From the NCBI RefSeq assembly GCF_018614205.1, contig NZ_JAGGOS010000019.1, forward strand, positions 62,728 through 126,727: a DNA stretch of 64,000 nt, written 5' to 3'. A program made the position numbers and the translations under genes. Every line of letters begins with the position of its first letter. Within the stretch, counting starts at the first letter, position 1. Positions 16,192-23,698 of the stretch are shown here, piece after piece. This DNA comes from Streptomyces sp. ISL-36. Lineage in GTDB: Bacteria > Actinomycetota > Actinomycetes > Streptomycetales > Streptomycetaceae. The notes beneath the pieces were generated by a model. It had not been told where the DNA came from, made no database searches, and worked only from the letters and a program-made list of their open reading frames with translations.

Positions 16192-17340
16192 GTGGCAGGC
16201 AACGAGGTTCCGGCGTCCGGACGGGAGCTGAAGTTCCGGGCCCTCATGGCGGAACTGCGGCGCGGCATCCTCGACGGCACCTGGCCCCCCGGCAGCAAGC
16301 TCCCCACCGAGCGGGCCCTGGCCACAGAGACAGGACTGTCGGTGACCACGGTCCGCCGGGCGTACGAGGACCTCGTCGCCCTCGGTCTGGTCGAACGCCG
16401 TCAGGGCGCCGGGACGTTCGCCTCCCACCGCCGCGAGGAGGACCCGGGCGACCGCAGGGTCGTCGGCGTCCTCGTCCCCGACACCGCCTTCTACTACCCC
16501 CGGGTCCTCCAGGGCATCGAGAAGGAGCTCGCCGCGGCCGGTGCGCGGCTCGTCCTGGCCTGCTCGCACTACGACCCCGCCGAGGAGGACGCCGCCGTCC
16601 GCCGGCTGCTCTCCTCGGGCGTCCACGGACTGCTGCTGGTTCCCACCCTGCACACCGCCGTCGATCCCGGCCGGCGCGCCGAGGAACTCCTGGCCCTGCC
16701 CGTCCCCGCGGTCCTCGTCGAACGCCGGCTGGCCGCGACGCACGGCCCCGGCGACCCCACCGAGCACGTCTGCACCGACCACGAGGGCGGGGCGTACGAC
16801 GCCGTACGCCATCTGCGGGCACTGGGCCACCAACGGTTGGCGCTTCTCGTCCGCTCCGACGCGCCCACCACCGCGCCCATCGAGTCCGGCTTCGCCCGGG
16901 CCGTCGCCGACCTCGGTCTCCACGCCCCCCTGAACGTACGGGAGGAGCGGGAGGGCTGGAACCCGGAACGGGCCGACCGGGCCGTCGCCGACGCGCGGGC
17001 GGCCGGTGTCACCGCCGGTCTCTGCTTCGGCGACCGCGAGGCCGCCCTCGTCCTGGCCGCCGCCCGCCGCGCCGGACTGCGGGTCCCCGAGGACCTCGCC
17101 CTGATCAGCTACGACAACGAGTTCGCGGATGTCGCCGAGACCCCGCTGACGGCCGTCTCGCCGCCCAAGTACCAGGTGGGCAGGCTCGCCGCGCAGATCC
17201 TGCTGCGCAGGCTCGCGGAGGGGGACGCCTCCCCGCTCCATCAGGTGCAGCTGCGGCCGAGACTGGTCGTCCGGGCCTCCTGCGGGGCGACGGCGCGCGG
17301 CGGCCGTGCGGAGGACCGCGTGCAAAAGTCCAAGCGGTGA
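16192..17340 (+). CDS. Transcriptional regulator: GntR DNA-binding domain with LacI-type sensor domain
   Basis: A 382-residue regulator. Residues 12-75 form a GntR winged helix (PPGSKLPTERALA, LSVTTVRRAYEDL, QGAGTFAS). Residues 85 to about 365 form a periplasmic-binding-protein-like sensor of the LacI/GalR kind (VVGVLVPDTAFYYPRVLQGIE, ISYDNEFADV, LAAQILLRRL). Such hybrids (AraR-like) sense sugars. It lies 79 bases before a SIS-domain gene on the same strand and probably controls it; the palindrome at 17339-17353 overlapping its stop is a candidate site. GTG start. The ligand is unknown but is likely an amino sugar or sugar phosphate, judging by its neighbours. Confidence 0.85.
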   Translation: MAGNEVPASGRELKFRALMAELRRGILDGTWPPGSKLPTERALATETGLSVTTVRRAYEDLVALGLVERRQGAGTFASHRREEDPGDRRVVGVLVPDTAFYYPRVLQGIEKELAAAGARLVLACSHYDPAEEDAAVRRLLSSGVHGLLLVPTLHTAVDPGRRAEELLALPVPAVLVERRLAATHGPGDPTEHVCTDHEGGAYDAVRHLRALGHQRLALLVRSDAPTTAPIESGFARAVADLGLHAPLNVREEREGWNPERADRAVADARAAGVTAGLCFGDREAALVLAAARRAGLRVPEDLALISYDNEFADVAETPLTAVSPPKYQVGRLAAQILLRRLAEGDASPLHQVQLRPRLVVRASCGATARGGRAEDRVQKSKR

Positions 17341-17353
17341 GCACGGATTGCTC
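17339..17353 (+). promoter_or_regulatory. GAGCA-N5-TGCTC palindrome before the SIS gene
   Basis: Five-base perfect arms with a five-base centre, starting at the regulator's stop codon and 67 bases before the SIS start. A further GTTCGCTC half-site follows. It is a candidate operator for the adjacent GntR/LacI regulator. Confidence 0.4.
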
Positions 17354-17419
17354 ATTGTTCGCTCTTGACGAGGGCCGGTAGAACTCGATCCGGACCACCC
17401 ATGAGGAGAGGACCCGGAC

Positions 17420-18319
17420 ATGACCACCCACGTCACCGCCGAGATCGCCAGCCAGCCCGACTGCTGGCGCCGCGCAGCCGAGACGGCCGCCGCCCAGGCC
17501 GAGCTGCTGCCCCGCCGCGGTGAGCGGGTCGCGGTCGTCGGCTGCGGCACCTCGTACTTCATCGCCCGCGCCTACGCGGCCCTGCGCGAATCGCTCGGCG
17601 CGGGCGAGACCGACGCCTTCCCGGCCTCCGACGACACCCCGCTCGGCCGGGGCTACGACCGGATCGTCGCCCTGACCCGCTCCGGTACGACGACGGAGGT
17701 GGCGACGCTGCTCGCCCGCGCCTCCGGCCGCACCCCGACTCTCGTGGTGACCGGGGTCCCCGACAGCCGGGCCGCGCACCACGCCGACCGGGTGATCGGC
17801 CTCGGCTTCGCCGACGAACGCTCCGTCGTCCAGACCCGGTTCGCCACCACGGCGCTCCAACTGCTCCGCGGGGGCCTCGGTGTGGACCTGACCCCGTCGA
17901 TCGTCGATGCCGAACTCGCCCTGTACGAGCCGCTGCCGGCCGCCTGGGAGAGGCGCGGCCAGTTCACCTTCCTCGGGACGGGCTGGACGGTCGGGCTCGC
18001 CGACGAGGCTGCCCTGAAGCTCCGCGAAGTGGCCCGCGCCTGGACCGAGTCGTACGCCGCGATGGAGTACCGGCACGGGCCGATCAGCATCAGCGACCGG
18101 GCCAGCCTGGTGTGGTGCCTCGGGCCGGCCCCGGCCGGCCTGCGCGACGAGGTCGAGACCACCGGTGCGCTGTTCGCCGCCGACGCGATCGACCCGGTCG
18201 CGGCCCTGGTCCGCGCCCAGCGTCTCGCGGTCACCCTGGCCGCCCGCCGCGGCCTCAACCCGGACCGGCCGCGCCATGTGTCCCGCTCGGTGATCCTCTC
18301 CGGGGCGGTCCCCGTCTGA
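17420..18319 (+). CDS. SIS-domain sugar-phosphate isomerase/deaminase-like protein
   Basis: A 299-residue protein with two SIS half-domains, as in the isomerase half of GlmS and in AgaS. The first has VVGCGTSYFIARAYAAL and the phosphosugar loop ALTRSGTTTEV. The second has FLGTGWTVGLADEAALKLREV and MEYRHGPISI, the conserved segment that closes over the sugar. It probably isomerises or deaminates a phosphorylated amino sugar in the cytoplasm. It is followed after 17 bases by a PIG-L deacetylase. Strong ribosome-binding site GAGGAGAGG. The substrate is inferred only from the family and neighbour. Confidence 0.8.
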   Translation: MTTHVTAEIASQPDCWRRAAETAAAQAELLPRRGERVAVVGCGTSYFIARAYAALRESLGAGETDAFPASDDTPLGRGYDRIVALTRSGTTTEVATLLARASGRTPTLVVTGVPDSRAAHHADRVIGLGFADERSVVQTRFATTALQLLRGGLGVDLTPSIVDAELALYEPLPAAWERRGQFTFLGTGWTVGLADEAALKLREVARAWTESYAAMEYRHGPISISDRASLVWCLGPAPAGLRDEVETTGALFAADAIDPVAALVRAQRLAVTLAARRGLNPDRPRHVSRSVILSGAVPV

Positions 18320-18336
18320 GCCCGTATCCTGCGCGC

Positions 18337-19095
18337 ATGATTGACATGAACGAACAGGCCCCGCAGCTGGAGGACATGCCCGGCGACTGGCAGCGCGCCC
18401 TCGCCGTGGTCGCCCACCCCGACGACCTCGAGTACGGCTGCGCCGCCGCCATCGCCGGCTGGACGGACGAGGGCAAGGAGGTCGCCTACGTCCTCGCCAC
18501 GCGCGGCGAGGCCGGTATCGACTCCCTCGACCCCGCCACGTGCGGCCCGCTGCGGGAGCGGGAGCAGCGGGCGAGCGCGGAGATCGTCGGTGTCTCGACG
18601 GTGGAGTTCATGGACCACCGGGACGGTGTGATCGAGTACGGGCTCGGGCTGCGCCGCGACATCGCGGCGGCCATCCGCCGTCACCGCCCCGAGCTGGTCC
18701 TCACCCTCAACCACCGGGACACCTGGGGCCCGGCGGTCGGCGGGGCCTGGAACACCCCCGACCATGTCGCGGTCGGCCGCGCCACGCTGGACGCGGCGGG
18801 CGACGCGGGCAACCGCTGGATCTTCCCCGAACTGACCGAGCGCGGCGTGGAGCCGTGGAACGGCGTCCGCTGGGTCGCGGTCGCCGGCTCGACCACCCCG
18901 ACCCACGCCGTCGATGCCACCCCCGGCCTCGAACGGTCCGTCCACTCCCTCCTCGCCCACCGCGCCTATATCGAGGCCCTGACGGACGAGGATCCGGAGG
19001 AGTACGTCCGTACCTTCCTCGCCGGCAACAACCAGCGCTTCGCCGCCCGCTACGGAGGCCGCCCGACGGTCGCCTTCGAGGTGTTCCCCCGGTAG
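18337..19095 (+). CDS. PIG-L family N-acetyl-sugar deacetylase
   Basis: A 252-residue zinc hydrolase of the LmbE/PIG-L family. The metal motif is VVAHPDDLEYGCAA near residue 27, with C-A where many members have a G-G pair. Other conserved parts are the MDHRDGV segment and TPDHVAVGRA, which supplies a third metal ligand. Members remove acetyl groups from N-acetylglucosamine-type substrates (for example MshB, which has a different C-terminal half). The neighbours suggest the pair deacetylates an amino sugar and then isomerises or deaminates it. The ATG at 18337 is the first in-frame start after the SIS gene. Confidence 0.85.
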   Translation: MIDMNEQAPQLEDMPGDWQRALAVVAHPDDLEYGCAAAIAGWTDEGKEVAYVLATRGEAGIDSLDPATCGPLREREQRASAEIVGVSTVEFMDHRDGVIEYGLGLRRDIAAAIRRHRPELVLTLNHRDTWGPAVGGAWNTPDHVAVGRATLDAAGDAGNRWIFPELTERGVEPWNGVRWVAVAGSTTPTHAVDATPGLERSVHSLLAHRAYIEALTDEDPEEYVRTFLAGNNQRFAARYGGRPTVAFEVFPR

Positions 19096-19096
19096 T

Positions 19097-19111
19097 CTGA
19101 CGGATCGTCAG
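19097..19111 (+). promoter_or_regulatory. CTGACGGATCGTCAG palindrome before the crotonase gene
   Basis: Six-base arms CTGACG / CGTCAG around GAT. It starts one base after the PIG-L stop and ends 17 bases before the crotonase start. An almost identical palindrome lies at 33517-33531 before another catabolic gene. A TetR-type operator is likely. Confidence 0.55.
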
Positions 19112-19128
19112 GATGGGGGAGGTGCGCG

Positions 19129-19962
19129 GTGATCGACACGCTCGACCACGGGATTCCCGAGGGGGAGGAGCGACTCTCGCTCCACGTCCAGGACGGCATC
19201 GGCGTGCTGACCCTCTGCCGGCCCGAGAAGCTCAACGGCTGGAGCTGGGAGGCGAGTCGGCAGCTCGGCATCATGGCCGACCGGATCCGGTTCGACGAGC
19301 GGGTGCGGGTCGTGCTGCTGCGCGCCGAGGGGCGGGCGTTCTGTGCCGGGATCGATGTCACCGCGCCGGGCGGGGCGATCACCGGACGATCGGCGGCCGA
19401 GCGGGCCGGGCGCTACGAGGAGGGCATCCGCTGGGTGCATGAGCGGTTCGCGGTCTTCGCCGGACTGCCCCAGCCGGTCGTGGCCGCGGTCCAGGGCTAC
19501 TGCCTCGGGTTCGGCTTCGAGCTCGCTCTCATGGCCGATGTGCGCATCGCCGCCACCGACGCCGTCTTCGCCCTGCCGGAGGCGGGGATCGGCGTGGCCG
19601 TGGACGCGGGTGGCGATCTGCGGATCGCGCGCGAGGCGGGCGCGGGCTGGGCCAAGTACCTCGCCCTCACCGGTCGCCGCATCGACGCGGCCACCGCCGA
19701 GAGGCTCGGCCTGGTCCAGCTCGTCACGCCGCCCGAGGAGCTGGAGCCGACCGCACGCGAGACGGCCGCCGCCGTCGCACGGGCCGCGCCCCTCGCCGTC
19801 CGCGCGATCAAGCGGAACATCGACGCCTACGCCGACCGCGGCATGGCCGCCGCCCTCGACCGCACCGCCCTCGCCGCGGCCCTCACGCTGACCTCGGAGG
19901 ACGCCCGCGAGGGCTACGCGGCGAAGGCCGAGCACCGGCCCCCGAGGTTCGAGGGCCGGTGA
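19129..19962 (+). CDS. Enoyl-CoA hydratase/isomerase family protein (crotonase)
   Basis: A 277-residue crotonase-fold enzyme. The CoA-binding and oxyanion-hole segments are visible as GRAFCAGIDVTAPGGAI (the hydratase consensus has G.DL) and VQGYCLGFGFELALMADVRIA. The usual second acid position falls in EAGIGVAVDAGGDLRIAR, in an Asp context as in dienoyl-CoA isomerases. It would hydrate or isomerise an unsaturated acyl-CoA. GTG start with GGGGGAGGT upstream and a palindromic operator candidate directly before it. The gene stands alone and converges on a VOC gene. The substrate is unknown. Confidence 0.82.
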   Translation: MIDTLDHGIPEGEERLSLHVQDGIGVLTLCRPEKLNGWSWEASRQLGIMADRIRFDERVRVVLLRAEGRAFCAGIDVTAPGGAITGRSAAERAGRYEEGIRWVHERFAVFAGLPQPVVAAVQGYCLGFGFELALMADVRIAATDAVFALPEAGIGVAVDAGGDLRIAREAGAGWAKYLALTGRRIDAATAERLGLVQLVTPPEELEPTARETAAAVARAAPLAVRAIKRNIDAYADRGMAAALDRTALAAALTLTSEDAREGYAAKAEHRPPRFEGR

Positions 19963-19974
19963 CCGCGGTCGCCG

Positions 19975-20104
19975 CCTCCGGACGACAACTCCGGTCGATG
20001 CCTCCGGCCGACAACTCCGGTCGATGCCTTCGGCCGACGACTCCGGACGGCGACCGCGGCCGATGAGTCCGGTCGGCGACCACGGCCGATGAGTCCGGTC
20101 GGCG
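19975..20104. repeat. Five tandem 26-base repeats between convergent genes
   Basis: Five units start at 19975, 20001, 20027, 20053 and 20079; a degenerate sixth follows to about 20130. Units 1-2 differ at one base and units 4-5 at one base, and all keep the core CCG-N3-A-N2-CTCCGG or GAGTCCGG. Each unit contains a small self-complementary CCGG core. The array fills most of the gap between the crotonase and VOC stops. Confidence 0.85.
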
Positions 20105-20139
20105 GCCGCGGCCGGTGACCAGGCGGCCCGAGCCGGGTC

Positions 20140-20919
20140 CTACATCTGCGGTGCGGGCTTCAGGACGGCGAACGTGGCTCCGAACGGGTCGGCGAGCCAC
20201 GCGATCCTGCCCACATCCGGGACGTCCGCCGCCGGCATGAGGACCGATCCGCCGTTCCCCTGCGTCCGGGCGACGATCTCGTCCGCGTCCGCGACACCGA
20301 AGTACGGGACCCAGCGCGCCTCCTCCCCGCCGTCCTGCAGCTCGGCGATTCCGCCGAAGGAGGCGTCCTGCTGGTCGCCCTCGGCGGTGGACAGCACCCG
20401 GTACGTCATCCCGGGCGCCTCCATCTCCTGCGAGCGCCAGCCGAACAGCTTCCCGTAGAAGTCGAGGGCCACCCGCGGGTCGGCGACGTGCAGCTCGGCC
20501 CAGCACAGGGTGTTGTCCTCGGACGTCCTCTCCAGGCCCTTGGTCGAGGCCGGCTGCCACACGGCGAACTCGGCGCCGCCCGGGTCGGTCAGCTGGGCCA
20601 TCCGGCCGGCGTCCATGACGTCGAAGGGCTCGGCGCGCACGGTCCCGCCGTTCTGCTCGGCGGCCTTCGCCGTGGCATCGACGTCGGGCGACTGGAAGTA
20701 CAGCGTCCAGGCGGAGCTCGCGCCTTCCTCCGTGAGCGGACCGAGGGCCGCCACGGTCTTGCCGTCCTGCTTGAAGAAGCCGTAACCCCCCGCGTCCGGG
20801 CCGGCCGACTCGAAGTCCCAGCCGAAGACGCCGGTGTAGAACCCGGCGGCGGCCGCCGTGTCGGGAGTGCCGAGGTCGAGCCAGCTGGGGGAGCCCTTGG
20901 TGAAGTCGGTACCGAGCAT
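20140..20919 (-). CDS. Two-domain VOC-family protein
   Basis: A 259-residue protein with two glyoxalase-type domains, about 10-125 and 137-255. The first opens SWLDLGTPDTAAAAGFYTGVFGWDF and ends LTDPGGAEFAVWQP; the second opens CWAELHVADPRVALDFYGKLFGW and ends LADPFGATFAVLKP. This tandem form is common in Streptomyces (for example the hydroxylase-like A33_Sc group) and has no assigned reaction. It converges on the crotonase gene across the 26-base repeat array. ATG start. Similar two-domain genes lie at 32547 and 38447. Confidence 0.82.
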   Translation of the reverse strand: MLGTDFTKGSPSWLDLGTPDTAAAAGFYTGVFGWDFESAGPDAGGYGFFKQDGKTVAALGPLTEEGASSAWTLYFQSPDVDATAKAAEQNGGTVRAEPFDVMDAGRMAQLTDPGGAEFAVWQPASTKGLERTSEDNTLCWAELHVADPRVALDFYGKLFGWRSQEMEAPGMTYRVLSTAEGDQQDASFGGIAELQDGGEEARWVPYFGVADADEIVARTQGNGGSVLMPAADVPDVGRIAWLADPFGATFAVLKPAPQM

Positions 20920-21038
20920 GTGGTCTGTCCTGTCTTTCCGCTTCCGGAGATCGTCCGGCCACCATCGCCGATCCTCGCCGCTGCGCCCCGCGCGCGCAGC
21001 CCCACCCGTCGGGGTTCATCCGCGTGGACCAGCGCGCG

Positions 21039-21938
21039 TCAGTCCCCGAACGCCCGTCGCCCCAGCTGCTCGCGCACCGGCACCACCGGATCGCCCACGA
21101 GCGCCCGCCGCTGCCAGTTCGCCCCGTCGACCACCAGGGTGTGCCCCGAGATGAAACGGGCGTAGGGGGAGGCGAGGAAGGTGGCCGCCCAGCCCAGCTC
21201 GCGCGGATGACCCACGCGCAGCGCCGGCTGCCGCGCGTCCTGGTCCGGAGCACGGTCGAGGGCGCCCCGGATGTCGGCCGTCATGTCGGGGTGCGGCATC
21301 AGCCCCGGCACCAGTCCGTTGACCTGGATCCCGTACGGGCCCCACTCCACGGCCAGCGTCTCGACCAGGTTCTTCACCCCCGCCTTCGCCGCCGCCGAGT
21401 GGGCGAAGCCCGGGCCGCCGGTCCACGCGTAGGAGGCCCCGATGTTCACGACGGAGCCCGGCGTCCCCGCGGCGAGGTGGCGCCGGGCGAACTCCCGGGT
21501 CATGAACCACGTGCCCGTGAGCGTGATGTCGACGACCGCCCGCCACCCGTTGGGCGACAGCTCCTCCGCCGGTACGGGGAAGTTCGCCGCCGCATTGTTC
21601 ACCAGCACATCGGGTCGTGAGCCGAACGCGTCCTCGCAGGCGTCGAAGGTCCTGGCGACGGCGGCGGGCTCGCGGATGTCGCAGGCCGCGACCGCCACCC
21701 GCCCGTCGCCCGCCCGCGCCAGCTCCTCGCGCGCCGCCTCCAGGCGTCCGGCCGTCCGCCCGGCGATCAGCAGATCGGCCCCGAGCCGGGCGAACTCGGC
21801 CGCGATCGCCTTCCCGAGACCGGACCCGCCGCCGGTCACCAGGACCACCCGCCCCTCGTACGTCCCCGGTGGCAGCGCGCTCGTACCGGGCGGGGGAGGG
21901 GCGGGCAGTCCCGGCGGATCGGTCGCTTCGCTCGTCAT
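21039..21938 (-). CDS. Short-chain dehydrogenase/reductase (2,4-dienoyl-CoA reductase-like)
   Basis: A 299-residue NAD(P)-dependent oxidoreductase of the SDR superfamily. The Rossmann motif is VVLVTGGGSGLGKAIA near residue 30. NNAAANFPVPAEEL resembles dienoyl-CoA reductases of the DECR type. The catalytic Ser is in NIGASYAWTGGPG; the Tyr of the usual YxxxK is replaced (HSAAAKAG keeps the Lys), which is also seen in DECR enzymes. A proline-rich N-terminal tail of about 25 residues precedes the domain. The gene lies 41 bases downstream of the flavoprotein gene on the same strand and may be co-transcribed. The substrate call is tentative. Confidence 0.8.
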   Translation of the reverse strand: MTSEATDPPGLPAPPPPGTSALPPGTYEGRVVLVTGGGSGLGKAIAAEFARLGADLLIAGRTAGRLEAAREELARAGDGRVAVAACDIREPAAVARTFDACEDAFGSRPDVLVNNAAANFPVPAEELSPNGWRAVVDITLTGTWFMTREFARRHLAAGTPGSVVNIGASYAWTGGPGFAHSAAAKAGVKNLVETLAVEWGPYGIQVNGLVPGLMPHPDMTADIRGALDRAPDQDARQPALRVGHPRELGWAATFLASPYARFISGHTLVVDGANWQRRALVGDPVVPVREQLGRRAFGD

Positions 21939-21979
21939 GCCGCATCGATAGCGCGTCCGGGCCGAGAACTGAAGGGCCG

Positions 21980-22957
21980 TCACCCGGCCGTGGATGCGGC
22001 GGCCTTCCGGTCCAGGTCGGCGAGGATCAGTTCCGCGTTGACCGTCACGCCCGCCCGGTATCCGCCGCTCGCCGCGTTGATCGCCTGTTCCGCGGGGCCG
22101 ATCGCGTTGCCCGCCGCCCATACGCCGGGCACGCTGGTCCGGCCCGTCGCGTCCACCGTCACGAACGTCCCGAGGGGCGTGTCGTGGGTCGCGGCGCCGA
22201 GCTCCGTCAGCAGCTCGTCCCGGGGCGTCATCCGGGTGCCGACGAAGAGCACGGACCGTTCGACGAGCCGCCCGTCCGCCATCCGTACGCCGGTCATCCG
22301 GTCGTCCTCGACGACCAGGCCGGCCACCTCGCCCGTCACCACCGTGATACCGGCCGCGGCCACCCGGCCGCGGTCCTCCTCGGACAGCGGTGGGGCCGTA
22401 TGCAGGAAGAGGGTCACGTCGTCGGACCACTGCGAGACCATCAGGGCCTGGTGCGCGGGCATGACGGGGTGCGCGATCACCCCGAACGCCCGGTCGCGGA
22501 CCTCCCAGCCGTGGCAGTACGGGCAGTGCAGCACCTCCCGGCCCCACCGCTCGGCGACCCCGTCGATCTCCGGGAGTCCGTCCACCAGGCCGGTGGTGAC
22601 GATCAGCCGCCGGGTCCGTACGGTGTGCTCGCCGTCGATCGTCACCTCGAAGCCGTCCTCGAAGCCGTCCACCTCGTTGGGGACCGCCCGTGTGACCAGG
22701 CCGGCCCGCCACTCCACCCCGTAGGCGGCGATCTCGCGCCGACCCGCCTCCAGGAACTCCGCCGGGTTCATACCGTCGCGGGAGAGAAAGCCCTGCATGT
22801 GGGCGGCCGGGGCGTTGCGCGGCTCGCCGGCGTCGACGACCAGCGTCCGGCGCCGCGACCGGCCGAGGATCAGGGCCGCGCTCAGTCCCGCCGCGCCGCC
22901 GCCGACCACCACGACGTCGTACCGCTGCTGTTCGTGTGTGCTCTCGTGTGCGCTCAT
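21980..22957 (-). CDS. NAD(P)/FAD-dependent oxidoreductase, thioredoxin reductase-like
   Basis: A 325-residue flavoprotein. It begins with an FAD-binding motif VVVVGGGAAGLSAALILGR and carries the redox-pair region LHCPYCHGWEVRD at the position of the CxxC of thioredoxin reductase. It ends with an ATG-like motif VWAAGNAIGPAEQAI. The usual second nucleotide-binding glycine motif after CxxC is altered (FGVIAHPVMPAHQAL), so NADPH binding may be weak, as in the ferredoxin/flavin-type and antibiotic-modifying oxidases (HlmI/GliT-like). Transcribed divergently from an XRE-cupin regulator that probably controls it. Confidence 0.82.
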   Translation of the reverse strand: MSAHESTHEQQRYDVVVVGGGAAGLSAALILGRSRRRTLVVDAGEPRNAPAAHMQGFLSRDGMNPAEFLEAGRREIAAYGVEWRAGLVTRAVPNEVDGFEDGFEVTIDGEHTVRTRRLIVTTGLVDGLPEIDGVAERWGREVLHCPYCHGWEVRDRAFGVIAHPVMPAHQALMVSQWSDDVTLFLHTAPPLSEEDRGRVAAAGITVVTGEVAGLVVEDDRMTGVRMADGRLVERSVLFVGTRMTPRDELLTELGAATHDTPLGTFVTVDATGRTSVPGVWAAGNAIGPAEQAINAASGGYRAGVTVNAELILADLDRKAAASTAG

Positions 22958-22986
22958 GCCCCGACCTTCGCTCGGGGAGGGCGGGC

Positions 22987-23012
22987 TTGACAAACATTCT
23001 TGCTGTTTCTGC
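22987..23012 (+). promoter_or_regulatory. Sigma-70-like promoter and operator between flavoprotein and XRE regulator
   Basis: TTGACA at 22987-22992 is followed after about 18 bases by GCAATA. An AT-rich inverted repeat TTGC-TGTTTCT-GCAA lies over the spacer and -10 region, which suits autorepression by the XRE protein and control of the divergent gene. Confidence 0.5.
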
Positions 23013-23021
23013 AATAGATCC

Positions 23022-23606
23022 ATGACTGAGGACGAACGCATCGACGAGGTGCTGAACGACGTCGGCCCGCGACTTCGGCGGATCCGGCGCGAGCGCGGGG
23101 CCACCCTGGGCGACCTCTCCGCCTCCACCGGCATCTCCGTGTCCACGCTCTCCCGGCTGGAGTCCGGGCAGCGCAGACCCAGCCTGGAACTGCTGCTCCC
23201 CATCGCCCGGGCCCACCAGGTCCCCCTCGACGAACTCGTGGGCGCGCCCCAGGTCGGCGACCCCCGGGTGCGCGCGAAGCCGATCGTGCGCCACGGCCGC
23301 ACCATGTATCCGCTGACCCGCCAGCCCGGGGGGCTGCAGGCGTACAAGGTCGTGCAGGACAAGCCGTACGAGAACCCCGACCCGCGGGTCCACGAGGGGT
23401 ACGAGTGGCTGTACGTGCTCGCGGGGAAGCTGCGGCTCGTCCTCGGTGAGCACGATGTGGTGCTGGCGGCGGGGGAGGCGGCGGAGTTCGACACGCGCGT
23501 GCCGCACTGGTTCGGGCCGACCCCTGACGGGCCCGTGGAGTTCCTGAGCCTGTTCGGGCCGCAGGGGGAACGGATGCACGTGCGGGCGCGCCCGAAGAAG
23601 TCCTGA
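23022..23606 (+). CDS. XRE-family regulator with C-terminal cupin domain
   Basis: A 194-residue DNA-binding protein. Residues 12-70 form the helix-turn-helix (LRRIRRERGATLGDLSAS, ISVSTLSRLESGQRRPSLELL). Residues 95-190 form a small-molecule-binding cupin (HEGYEWLYVLAGKLRLVLG, LAAGEAAEFDTRVPHWFG). This architecture is common in Streptomyces and usually controls adjacent metabolic or detoxification genes. Its ATG lies 64 bases from the start of the divergent flavoprotein gene, with a promoter and inverted repeat in between. The ligand is not known. Confidence 0.87.
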   Translation: MTEDERIDEVLNDVGPRLRRIRRERGATLGDLSASTGISVSTLSRLESGQRRPSLELLLPIARAHQVPLDELVGAPQVGDPRVRAKPIVRHGRTMYPLTRQPGGLQAYKVVQDKPYENPDPRVHEGYEWLYVLAGKLRLVLGEHDVVLAAGEAAEFDTRVPHWFGPTPDGPVEFLSLFGPQGERMHVRARPKKS

Positions 23607-23637
23607 GAAGTCCCCGGCGTACGGTTCCCCGGAGGGC

Positions 23638-23653
23638 AAGCGACCGCTTAGTA
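23638..23653 (+). promoter_or_regulatory. AAGCG-AC-CGCTTAGTA operator candidate
   Basis: Perfect five-base arms AAGCG / CGCTT around AC, extended by TAGTATG. It lies about 45-60 bases before the quinone oxidoreductase start. Sites of this kind precede TetR-regulated acyl-CoA genes in actinobacteria, as far as I recall. Confidence 0.45.
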
Positions 23654-23698
23654 TGCGACCGACCGCGCAGTACGGACGACGGCTGGTGGAGGATCTCG

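Noticed and set aside
14719..17562. 947-codon minus-strand open frame
   Set aside because: It lies opposite the S33 peptidase and GntR/LacI regulator genes, which have clear motifs; the minus frame has none.
19975..20104. CRISPR array
   Set aside because: The 26-base units are directly contiguous, with no unique spacers, and no cas genes are nearby.
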